From the NCBI GenBank assembly GCA_003175695.1, contig PSRA01000176.1, positions 1 to 40,574 on the forward strand: a stretch of 40,574 nt of DNA. Reading direction: 5' to 3'. This document shows positions 6,451-13,500 of this stretch, piece by piece; positions within the stretch are counted from its first letter, which is position 1; every line of letters begins with the position of its first letter. The translations under genes and the position numbers were made by a program. A model generated the notes under the pieces. The model was not told the DNA's origin. It saw only the letters and a list, made by a program, of their open reading frames with translations, and did no database searches. This DNA comes from Bacteroidota bacterium. Its GTDB lineage: Bacteria > Bacteroidota > Bacteroidia > Chitinophagales > Chitinophagaceae.

Positions 6451-7151
6451 AGTTTCTCCTCAATCGCTATCGTATCTGGATACGCAATCACGCTTGGTGG
6501 GTCGGGAATCTTGCCGCCGTGCAAGGAGAGATAGGTATCATAGATGCGCTTGAAGTCGGCAAAGCTCGCTTCTGACTCTTTGGCCTCATACCCAACCTTG
6601 TGGGTTGTGCCGGTTCGTACAATCAAACAGTGGGCCACATCCAGTCCAAAGGTTTCCTTGACCGCTTTTCGATATGCCTCAACCTGCCAGTGATAGGAAC
6701 TGTAGATACCGGCAGAGGTCTTGAAATCAATGATCCACAACTCGTTATTGATCTTGCAGAGGAGATCAAGGGTGCCGGCGTATTTCAACTCTTTGGAGGC
6801 GACGGTGCACTCGGTCTGGATGACTTCCGGCCTGAAGGTTCGTGCCCAGGCAACCATCGAAGCAATGTGCTTCTTCTCCTTAGTGCTCCTGTAGTCATCC
6901 CTTAGGTTGAGGGAGACACCGTTGAGTAGCTTCTCGTAGGCATCGTGCATCTTTGAGCCAAAGGCCAGTGTAGTTTCACTTTTGGAGGCGATGCTGTCCG
7001 GCGTACCGTTTATAAAATACTGCTTGAGGGCCCAGGGAACCGGAGCTGCTTCATCGAGAATGCTAGTGACTCCCGGGTAGTACTCACCGTCTACAAAGTA
7101 GAAGTGGCTGTCGTCTATTTCTTTTCGAACAATCTCAAAGAGTGGGTTCAT
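6447..7151 (-). CDS. RecB/Cas4-like PD-(D/E)XK nuclease
   Basis: The 234-residue protein has the RecB-nuclease order of motifs. H69 is in FGSKMHDAYE, D129 in YAGTLDLL, D142 and K144 in WIIDFKTS, and Q156 and Y160 in HWQVEAY. These are the metal-binding and motif residues of PDDEXK exonucleases such as Cas4, AddB and lambda-exo-like phage enzymes. It probably degrades or resects DNA, perhaps in recombination with the ssDNA-binding-like protein encoded downstream. No Fe-S cysteine set like that of Cas4 is obvious. The ATG at 7151 follows AAGGAGG. It is the third gene after the first early promoter. Confidence 0.85.
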   Translation of the reverse strand: MNPLFEIVRKEIDDSHFYFVDGEYYPGVTSILDEAAPVPWALKQYFINGTPDSIASKSETTLAFGSKMHDAYEKLLNGVSLNLRDDYRSTKEKKHIASMVAWARTFRPEVIQTECTVASKELKYAGTLDLLCKINNELWIIDFKTSAGIYSSYHWQVEAYRKAVKETFGLDVAHCLIVRTGTTHKVGYEAKESEASFADFKRIYDTYLSLHGGKIPDPPSVIAYPDTIAIEEKL

Positions 7152-7365
7152 GTTCCTCCTTAACAACTAGGGTTGTGAGACCAATCTGTTTGATGAGCTC
7201 GTGTACTAGTCCGGCAATCTCCAGTGCTTGCTCTCTCTTTTCTGTAAAAGCAATGTGCTGGCCGTCTTTTTTGTCGAAGACATAGACTTCCTCACCATCA
7301 AACTCCGCACGATAGCGTTCTCCATCTACTGTGACGGTCAGATTTCTTTTTGTGGTGTAGCTCAT
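7135..7365 (-). CDS. Small protein of unknown function (76 aa)
   Basis: The chosen ATG at 7365 follows CGGAGG and overlaps the upstream stop as ATGA. The first half is beta-like (RNLTVTVDGERYRAEFDGEEVYVFD), resembling small phage hairpin proteins. The second half is a helix (REQALEIAGLVHELIKQI). The gene overlaps the nuclease start by 17 bases. No family recognised. Confidence 0.65.
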   Translation of the reverse strand: MSYTTKRNLTVTVDGERYRAEFDGEEVYVFDKKDGQHIAFTEKREQALEIAGLVHELIKQIGLTTLVVKEEHEPTL

Positions 7366-7553
7366 ACTGCCTCCGGGATAAGTGAATCTACTGCATCCCA
7401 CAGTACTTGCCAGGCTTTGGCCATATTCCCCCAATCCCCGAGTGCCAGGGCTACCTTCTTTGCGAGTTCCCGGGAATCACCCCACCACTCTCCGTACATA
7501 TCAGAAAGCTCTTTTGGCGAGCCAAACCTTTGGAAGAACTGTTGTGTGTTCAT
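7362..7553 (-). CDS. First early gene, 63 aa, predicted leaderless
   Basis: The protein is small and helical (FQRFGSPKELSDMYGEWWGDSRELAKKVALAL) with several tryptophans, and no family is recognised. There is no ribosome site before its ATG. Promoter boxes at 7590-7562 end eight bases before the ATG, so the mRNA would begin at or next to the start codon. It opens the long early operon that runs to terS. Confidence 0.65.
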   Translation of the reverse strand: MNTQQFFQRFGSPKELSDMYGEWWGDSRELAKKVALALGDWGNMAKAWQVLWDAVDSLIPEAV

Positions 7554-7561
7554 ATATACCG

Positions 7562-7590
7562 AGTGTATACCACCGTGTATCTACTTGCAA
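7562..7590 (-). promoter_or_regulatory. First early promoter, predicted leaderless
   Basis: Minus-strand TTGCAA (7590-7585), a 17-base spacer, and TACACT (7567-7562), then eight bases to the ATG at 7553. The distance from the -35 to the ATG is 37 bases, as at the late leaderless promoters. TATACA, two bases earlier, is an alternative -10. The spacer shares GGTGGTATACA with the promoter at 4929-4957. Confidence 0.6.
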
Positions 7591-7596
7591 TAGATC

Positions 7597-7915
7597 AAAC
7601 TAGACCAGTTTACTGATCGCAACTTCGGCAAGAATAGGAACGTGATTCCCTCCTGTGAGAGAGAAATATAAACGACGCGCGACCTTTTCTTGTGGTCATC
7701 GTTTCAGTGATTACATTGGCATAGCGGTCGCCGTTTGAGCGACCGATCAAAGCCGCCTTCGCTCGTCACGAAGGGGGGGGATTCCTGCTTATCACCGTAA
7801 AGGACAATCCCCACTTTCCCATAACCGCGTTCGCAGATCGGCCCTAGAATGCAGTCTAGAAAGCTTCTTTGTTTACGCTGGAGCCACTTCTCTGTGGACC
7901 GACGATTCGGCTCCA
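7597..7915. other. Non-coding stretch dense in short inverted repeats
   Basis: I see no convincing gene here. A 70-codon minus-strand frame is poor. Perfect paired arms include 7597-7601/7607-7611, 7670-7675/7699-7704 with 7681-7684/7694-7697 inside, 7725-7731/7739-7745, 7756-7761/7769-7774, 7777-7783/7806-7812 and 7879-7885/7909-7915. The 7-bp pairs with short loops (CGGTCGC/GCGACCG) are the strongest, and the 5-bp ones may be chance. It could be the 3' region of late transcripts, a replication origin or part of a structured RNA. Confidence 0.45.
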
Positions 7916-7933
7916 TTTAAGATTCCCAGTCGG

Positions 7934-8125
7934 TTATCCAAACTGTCCTACCCACTTTTTTCTAGGAGGATACTTTGGCTTCGATTTAAGTTTTTGGAGC
8001 TCTTTTTGGAGCTCTTTAATCCTTCCCTTATTTATGGGGCGAGTGTTCCATTCTCTTTTTAAGAGAGAAAGAATCTCTATCCGTGAATCTGGTCGACGAA
8101 CGATGTGGGTGTATAGGTTAGACAT
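7934..8125 (-). CDS. Small basic protein after structured RNA (63 aa)
   Basis: From the ATG at 8125 the product is basic, with a helix of heptad type (RIKELQKELQKLKSK) and an aromatic, proline-rich end (PKYPPRKKWVGQFG). No family is recognised. The only ribosome-site-like sequence (GGCGGA) overlaps the last bases of the 8132-8272 RNA stem, so access to it could depend on that structure. The codon pattern looks genuine, but support is moderate. Confidence 0.5.
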   Translation of the reverse strand: MSNLYTHIVRRPDSRIEILSLLKREWNTRPINKGRIKELQKELQKLKSKPKYPPRKKWVGQFG

Positions 8126-8131
8126 ATTCCG

Positions 8132-8272
8132 CCAGTACACTGGGAGAAGTGCTTGTAGGGTTCACCGTGTACCGCATGTCCATCGCGACGACAGGGGCGG
8201 GTAGAGGTTTCGAGACCTAATCCCTCTTTGCGAACCCAGGCTTGGATACAAGCACTTCTCCAAATGCACTGG
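8132..8272 (-). ncRNA. Novel 141-nt structured RNA or cis-regulator
   Basis: A 15-bp perfect stem joins 8143-8157 to 8247-8261. Outside it, after a 3x3 internal loop, 8132-8139 pairs with 8265-8272. Inside, 8158-8165 pairs with 8230-8237, directly stacked on the long stem. The outer and inner stems each have one A.C on the plus strand that becomes G.U on the minus strand, so the RNA is probably read from the minus strand. The enclosed 64 bases hold smaller hairpins (AGGT/ACCT). It lies 75 bases after one gene and seven before another. I know of no matching RNA family. Confidence 0.65.
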
Positions 8273-8347
8273 AGGGTATCGGGCACGCTCGTCTTCTGCG
8301 ACGGCAGAGAGACATAAAATGAGCCTACCCGTACACCCTTCAAGGCA

Positions 8348-8881
8348 CTAGATATGTAAAATGTGTTGTCTCAATCCTTTCAGTTGATTCGCGAGTACAT
8401 AGTGGCAATCGTTTTTGAGGATCATGGTTTGCTCGTTGTCCCATACTTGGTCGTGCGTCGCTACACCAGCAATGTGAAGCTTGAGCGCCGGTTCGTCAAC
8501 GAGAACAAACACATACCGATCCATCGGTTTGTCCTTCTTTTGATTTTTGACGAAGAAGCGGGTCCGGGGATAGACCTCTGGCCAGTCGGGCTTCACCACC
8601 TGGCCCTGAATGTCGTGGAGCATCTCCTCATACACGAAGTCATAGCGATCACCGTGTCGAGCGGGGTCAAAATAGGCACTCCGGATGAAAGGCACCTTCC
8701 AGTCGTCGAGGAGTTCAAACACACCATACTGCGCCAGAGCGCCGATGAAGAAGGGACGTTTGTTGAGGGGAAGATAGGTGTCTTCTTGCTGATGCTGTTT
8801 CATAAGGCCTTTTTCATCCGCCTCAGCGCGGGCGATAAGCTCGTCGGTAATGTCCAGATGGATACAGGTTTCAATGCACAT
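8348..8881 (-). CDS. Putative restriction-endonuclease-fold protein (177 aa)
   Basis: The pattern of D-RYDFVYE at about residue 81, a following segment ending in VVKPDW, FFVKN, DRYVFVLVD, and LHIAGVATHDQVW resembles small phage PD-(D/E)XK proteins in which a ygDKYDFxx---DVKT core precedes a YVFVxx---IxGWxxxx strand pair. The catalytic E-x-K is not clean here, so the fold assignment is tentative. The ATG at 8881 is preferred. A GTG eight codons upstream lies inside a hairpin. Both have weak ribosome sites. Flanking structured RNAs on both sides make expression control likely. Confidence 0.6.
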   Translation of the reverse strand: MCIETCIHLDITDELIARAEADEKGLMKQHQQEDTYLPLNKRPFFIGALAQYGVFELLDDWKVPFIRSAYFDPARHGDRYDFVYEEMLHDIQGQVVKPDWPEVYPRTRFFVKNQKKDKPMDRYVFVLVDEPALKLHIAGVATHDQVWDNEQTMILKNDCHYVLANQLKGLRQHILHI

Positions 8882-8888
8882 AGTTAGA

Positions 8889-9082
8889 CCCAAAGAAAGC
8901 ATCACGTACTACCTATGGTGGGGTAAACCTGATGCTCTCTGTGAAACACAAATATGTTGTGTGGGCATAAATGCAAAAATCCCTATCGGCGAGGTGCATG
9001 GTGTACAGATCCAAAGACCAATACACCCCTTCGATAGGGAGTTGATCTGTAACTTATGTTTTGCCGCGTAGATTACTACGAT
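8889..9082 (-). ncRNA. Structured leader with terminator-like hairpin
   Basis: Starting just below a promoter-like pair, four hairpins follow on the minus strand. They are 9080-9076/9071-9067 (CGTAG/CTACG), 9040-9032/8988-8980 extended by 9029-9024/8996-8991, 8962-8957/8951-8946 (ACACAA/TTGTGT), and 8938-8930/8904-8896. The second ends in TTTTT like an intrinsic terminator. An alternative 8-bp pairing (9051-9044 with 9011-9004) interleaves with it, as a pseudoknot or anti-terminator would. Two stems have A.C on the plus strand and G.U on the minus strand. It precedes the 177-residue gene, so attenuation or a riboswitch-like role is plausible. Confidence 0.5.
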
Positions 9083-9088
9083 GAAATC

Positions 9089-9117
9089 AATGTAGAAAAA
9101 ATCCGGGACGATTGCAA
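9089..9117 (-). promoter_or_regulatory. Candidate promoter of the structured leader
   Basis: Minus-strand TTGCAA (9117-9112), 17 bases, TACATT (9094-9089). Box sequences match the early promoter at 4929-4957. No ATG follows at leaderless spacing. The predicted start near 9082 lies at the first hairpin of the structured leader. Confidence 0.4.
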
Positions 9118-9142
9118 TAGGGAACTTTATCTGGAGGAGGGA

Positions 9143-9271
9143 GTTCACGCTATGAACGACGCTCGTGAAAGCGAATCACGATCAACTTCTGGTATATGGA
9201 CGCAAATCCATATACCTGCAACCCAGTGATGACGAAAGGGAACGATCCTTTTCCTCTACGGTCCAAGAGGA
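9143..9271. other. Five consecutive hairpins after the holin-like gene
   Basis: Within 129 bases lie five perfect hairpins: 9143-9147/9153-9157, 9164-9168/9176-9180, 9191-9200/9207-9216 (10-bp stem, 6-base loop), 9235-9239/9247-9251 and 9252-9257/9266-9271. None has a T-run, so ordinary terminators are unlikely. On the minus strand they fall between the holin-like stop and a candidate promoter. They could be a 3' RNA end, a processing or protein-binding array, or origin structure. Confidence 0.55.
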
Positions 9272-9285
9272 TGCCAGCACGTTAT

Positions 9286-9546
9286 CTATCCTACCTGTGT
9301 GTTATCAGAGAGTTTCTGAAAAAGTAGGCGAAGGAAAAAGGTGAGGGCAAAGATCGCGACGGCCGTGAGATCAATCCCCTTAACGACGAGGGTGTTCATC
9401 GGGATGGCCGAGACATATGTGATTGCATTGGTTAGCAAAAGAAGAAGGGCGGGAAGGACGACTTGTCTGTACGCGGCCACGATGTCGTGGATGTTCAACA
9501 CCCCTGCCGGACTGCCTGTGGTCTTATCTACAAAGAGACGAATCAT
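9286..9546 (-). CDS. Holin-like small membrane protein (86 aa)
   Basis: Two hydrophobic segments (LPALLLLLTNAITYVSAI and LTAVAIFALTFFLRLLF) separated by a short polar loop match a small two-span holin. It lies directly after a C39-like peptidase and near a spanin-like gene, which supports a role in membrane opening at lysis. AAGGGG precedes the ATG, and the start overlaps the upstream tiny gene as ATGA. No specific holin family is recognised. Confidence 0.65.
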   Translation of the reverse strand: MIRLFVDKTTGSPAGVLNIHDIVAAYRQVVLPALLLLLTNAITYVSAIPMNTLVVKGIDLTAVAIFALTFFLRLLFQKLSDNTQVG

Positions 9547-9641
9547 GCTACCCCTTCATCGTGTACTCGACTAGCACTCTCATGGTTCCAGTGATAACTT
9601 TCACCAAAAACAATATTGAGCGTATCATCCGACCAAAACAT
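9543..9641 (-). CDS. Possible 32-aa protein in the lysis block
   Basis: A short frame from the ATG at 9641, with AAAGGG four bases upstream, fills the gap between the peptidase and holin-like genes and ends in an ATGA overlap with the latter. The product (MFWSDDTLNIVFGESYHW and a polar end) has no recognisable motif. Geometry is the only support. It may simply be spacer. Confidence 0.4.
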   Translation of the reverse strand: MFWSDDTLNIVFGESYHWNHESASRVHDEGVA

Positions 9642-9652
9642 AAGCCCTTTGG

Positions 9653-10144
9653 TTAGGCTCTCCCGTACCTCACGGTCGCTTGCAGCGTCGGGTACGTGGA
9701 GGTCGGTTTCAGTTTGCCATCCAAAGAGTCCACCATCAAATGATTTCCAACAAAGATGATGAAGTGAGAGTTGTATCCGAGCTTCACTTGGACGATCACC
9801 GGGAGTTTGGGATAGACGTTGATCCACATCCATGTGCGCAGGTTGTCATATATCCCATCCTTGAATACAAAATAAAGCTTGGGGAATGCTTTGGGGACGT
9901 TGATCCAGTTGAGTAGCGCGTAGCCGTGCTTGTCATAGACAAACCCCTCATTAGCAATGAGCGCTTGGTTCACGTCGTGGGGAGTAAGATTCGTGCCAAA
10001 AGCAGCGTTGTGGAGGTTGGCAATGGCTGTTACCGCACAACCATCCAGTTTGAGAGTAGCATCAGCCGGAGTCGCGTTGCCGGTCTTTTCATCGGCCCAG
10101 CGCGGGTCTTCTTGTCCGTAGAGGTTGGCGAGATTGAAGATCAT
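9653..10144 (-). CDS. C39-like cysteine peptidase, probable lysis enzyme
   Basis: The 163-residue protein opens with YGQEDPRWADEKTG and LKLDGCAVTAIAN, the pattern of C39-like (Peptidase_C39_2) domains. C36 would be the nucleophile, H127 (YNSHFIIFVG) the base and D139 (MVDSLDG) the third residue. In phages such domains often serve as peptidoglycan endopeptidases. Placement between a spanin-like and a holin-like gene supports an endolysin role. There is no signal peptide or cell-wall-binding repeat. A virion-maturation protease is the alternative. Confidence 0.7.
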   Translation of the reverse strand: MIFNLANLYGQEDPRWADEKTGNATPADATLKLDGCAVTAIANLHNAAFGTNLTPHDVNQALIANEGFVYDKHGYALLNWINVPKAFPKLYFVFKDGIYDNLRTWMWINVYPKLPVIVQVKLGYNSHFIIFVGNHLMVDSLDGKLKPTSTYPTLQATVRYGRA

Positions 10145-10160
10145 AGCCTAACTGTAGTCT

Positions 10161-10502
10161 CTAGTTCCCATGCTTGTCAAATCCAGAGGGGTGAGCAAGA
10201 AGCTCCAGGACATTTTGATTGGTTTGCGCGGTGGTGCGCTTGATCTCGGCAACATCACCCTGAAGGTTTTTGATGTCTTCGAGAGATGATTGAAATGAGG
10301 GGATCAACTTCTCGTCGGTAGTGATCCTTTGGCTGTTCGAGTCCGCCTCTGCCTGCACTCTGTTTATAAGGCCCTCCACAGGATAGAGCTTGTTAGCAAC
10401 AAAATAGTTAGCAGCAGCAAAAACGGCACTAGCAATAGCAATAAGTGCCGTAACAACGGTGACGGCGAGTTGGAAGGAGGATTTGTCATGGAATATCTTC
10501 AT
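10161..10502 (-). CDS. Membrane-anchored coiled-coil protein, spanin-like (113 aa)
   Basis: Residues 11-38 form one N-terminal membrane segment (LAVTVVTALIAIASAVFAAA). A long charged helix with coiled-coil character follows (VEGLINRVQAEADSNSQRI; SSLEDIKNLQGDVAEIKRT). This type II plan resembles inner-membrane spanins or signal-anchor holins. It begins one base after the stop of the giant virion protein and precedes the peptidase. The outer partner of a spanin pair is not seen, so the role is uncertain. Confidence 0.6.
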   Translation of the reverse strand: MKIFHDKSSFQLAVTVVTALIAIASAVFAAANYFVANKLYPVEGLINRVQAEADSNSQRITTDEKLIPSFQSSLEDIKNLQGDVAEIKRTTAQTNQNVLELLAHPSGFDKHGN

Positions 10503-10503
10503 A

Positions 10504-13500
10504 CTACGCTATCCTGTTTTTCACGAGTTTTCCAGTAGGCTTGATAGATGGTTTCGTTGCTTTGAGGGCAATCTTGGGGGACTTGAATCCGCTTTTCACC
10601 CCACTGATTTTACCGAGACCCGGAGCGCTAGAGGTCAGCTTGGGAGCGGCCTTGAGCTTCGCCTTTGGCGCTTTTGCTACTTTGTAGTTTAGCTTTCCCT
10701 TCGGCGTTCTAACCAGAGGAATACGAGGTCGCGGGATCATGGTATTGCCGATAAATCCAAAGTTGCCATATCTTGCCCTGTTGGATGAGTAACCACTTCT
10801 CCCGCCGCTCGACCCTCCCCCGGTAGCCGCAAGTAGGGGCAGTCCCATGTCTGCGCGCTGTTGGTTCGTAAGGTTCTGCTCTTGACTGATGTAGGCGAGC
10901 GCCGCGATGCCAGCCGGAGACTGGAGCATCGTCTTTCTCTGCGCCGATCCCTGGGGATATTGGTAGTACTGATTCCAAAAGTTGGTGACAGCCGGCGGTG
11001 TCTGTGGGCCAGTAGAGGGCTGCATGATTCCCTGCTGGACGAGGCTGTTAAAGAACGCTCCTCTGGCATTGAAGAAACCCTGAGGGAGTGACTGCTGCAA
11101 GGCCTTCACTGTCGGATCAGCGTTCGAGAACCCGGTCGTCGGGTTTTGGGCTTTGAGCGAGTAGTACTGGAGAGCGTGAAGTAGGTCTTGTCCTTTCAAG
11201 TCCCAGAGAGGATCGTGATTCGGTTGTGCCGTCTGGAGTTGCTGTTCTGCGGCGAGGAGTTTGGGATCTTGCAAGAGCGCAACGTACTTCTCCGGCGTGT
11301 TGTACGGGGTCTTGTCTACAACGAGATTTCCGGCTGGGTCCTTTGTTGTCGGATGGAGCACTCCCGAGAAAATCTGTTGTTCGTTCGGATTCAGTCCCTT
11401 GGCAAGTTGGTCGCGAAGGTTAAAGAAGTTCGTCGCCTCAATCGTTTTGGGATCATTGGGATTATTTGCCACCCTTGTTCCGAGGATGTTGAGCGCCGTG
11501 TCCGCCGGAGTCTGTGTCCCTGCCGCGAGTTTGCCGGCCTGTTGAACTGGAATAGGCAACTGGGATGGACCGATTGCCTTCAGGCGGTTCACAAGAGTGT
11601 CAGGAGTTCCGTTCCAGGGATTCACAAGCGGATTGCCATAGTAATCTTTTCCTGATCGGAGACTCTCCGCCGCAGAAAGCAGTGCCGATCCGCGAGCCTG
11701 GAGGAAATGGGTTGGATCATTCACTGCACTCGCGAAGGTTCCAAACTCCGAGGTAGGAAGAAATGCACTTTGCGTCTTGCCGGTCTTGGGATTGTTGAAT
11801 GCCGCATTGTTTGGGAGGGGGATGTTTGGACGCAAGATACTATTGTCCACAAACGACTTGAAGTCCGTAGAGAATGATCCGGTAGTCAAGAATCTTCCCG
11901 CCTCTGCAAGACTGGCGTAGAGCGCTACCTGTCCGACGACGTTACGGAGCGCAAACACTGCTGCTGGACGAGTGATTTGGTTAGCGTATCCAAGAGGATT
12001 GCCGGCAGCGAAGATTTGTTTCGCTGATCCTTCCGAGAAATCAGGAGCCAAGCCCAAAAACCGGAATATCTGTTGAAGCGTCTTGTTTCTCCCTATCGCT
12101 TCGTAGTTTAGTCCGCCCATGAGACTGTTAATCTGCTTGGCATATTCCTGTGCCTGGGCCATTTGAACAGGATCAGTATCCATATTGGGGAACTTCTCCA
12201 TCATTCCGCGCGTTAGGTTGATCTTGTAAGTGTTGATGAGTCCGCCGAAGACTGCGTTATTAAGCCGAGTGATAGGATTGAAGCCCTTGACCGTATCCAA
12301 GAGAGTGCCCTTCTGAATGTCGGCATTATTCCCATATGTCACACCAGCCTTTGTACCAGCCGCGATCACTCCATCGTCAATCGCCTTCTGGTTAAACGCG
12401 TTTCTCGCATCAATATCAAACATATTGGCAGTTGCACGGGGGATGATGGTCGGATCATTCACCGTCTGACGGAGGGTCGTATTGAGTGCATGGAAACCAC
12501 CACCACCTAGCTTGATTTGCTTCAATATTTGGTTGAGGTCATCTGCGCCGGGGAGATGAATCGTGTTGTCTCCGATCTGGACATCCCATCCTTTTACGAT
12601 ACCTAGATTCGCAAAGGCTGAGGGGCTGTATACACCCATGTACTTCTGAATCTCTGGATCAATGAATGTTCCTTGATTCCCCGGGACATTGCTCTGTAAG
12701 AATGGTTTACCTTGGAAGTTGTATGCGCCTGCGCCCTCAATCGCCCCGCCAGGACGAAGCTCGTTTATTCTCTGGTTGAATGCCGCAGCCCCAACCTGGT
12801 TGCCCATCGACTGCGCATACTGAATGACGTCCTGGCTAACATTGGGATTCTTTAATGTGAGTCCGGCATCAAGTCCCTGCTGGATCGTCTCGAAGAATCG
12901 GTCTTTGGTGAACCCAGATTGTGAGTTGCGGATATTGGCAAGGAGATCATTATATGTCTGTTGTGCTTCCGGAGTAGACAAGTCCCAGATATGGGTGAAG
13001 TAGTCTTGCACATAGTTCATCTCCAAGTTCTTGTTTTGGAACTGATTGAAGATGAAGTCGGTGAAGTTTGAGTACCTCTGCGCCAACTGGGTGAATGCCT
13101 GTGGATTACTACTCGTTGCGGCGTACTCTGCCAGCTTATCTGGATTTTCCACTGCAAGCCGGAAGTTGAGGTTGTCTTGTGGTGTGCGTAACACTTGATC
13201 TAGTTGGGAGGCAAGTGTGCGGGCTTGGAACTGAATAGCGCCCACTGCACCAGACCGAGCGAGACGTGCTTGCTGAGCAACGTACTGTGGATCAAGCGCT
13301 GGTTGTCCTGGTTCCTGTGGTGGCTTATTCATTGCCTCTGCCTCTGGGCTACCGGGTTCCGGAGCGAGGCCATACATTGTCCCCTTGAGTCGCTCGCTTG
13401 GAGTAAGCAACTGCTGGCCGGTGAGCTGGGTACGGTCTATCTCGCCCTCTTTATTCCGAGGGATCGGCTCTTGTGGGACGACCGGCAACTCACTTGGAGT

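Noticed and set aside
7704-7916. 70-codon minus-strand frame (MEPNRRSTEKW...)
   Set aside because: It has no ribosome site or promoter at its start, an irregular composition, and it crosses several inverted repeats.
8195-8215. T-arm-like GGTTTCGAGACC suggesting a tRNA
   Set aside because: No acceptor, D-arm or anticodon arm can be drawn around it, and the loop departs from the T-loop consensus. No tRNA gene was found anywhere.
8866-9071. Plus-strand frame with several cysteines (MHIVRPKESITYYLWWG...)
   Set aside because: It overlaps the leader hairpins, whose G.U pairs favour a minus-strand RNA, and it has no ribosome site or promoter. A gene is not excluded.
9057-9233. A 58-codon plus-strand frame (MFCRVDYYDEINVEKIRDD...)
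   Set aside because: The composition looks protein-like, but it is the only plus-strand candidate, has no good ribosome site at its start, and overlaps the hairpin array and a minus-strand promoter. It remains a weak alternative.
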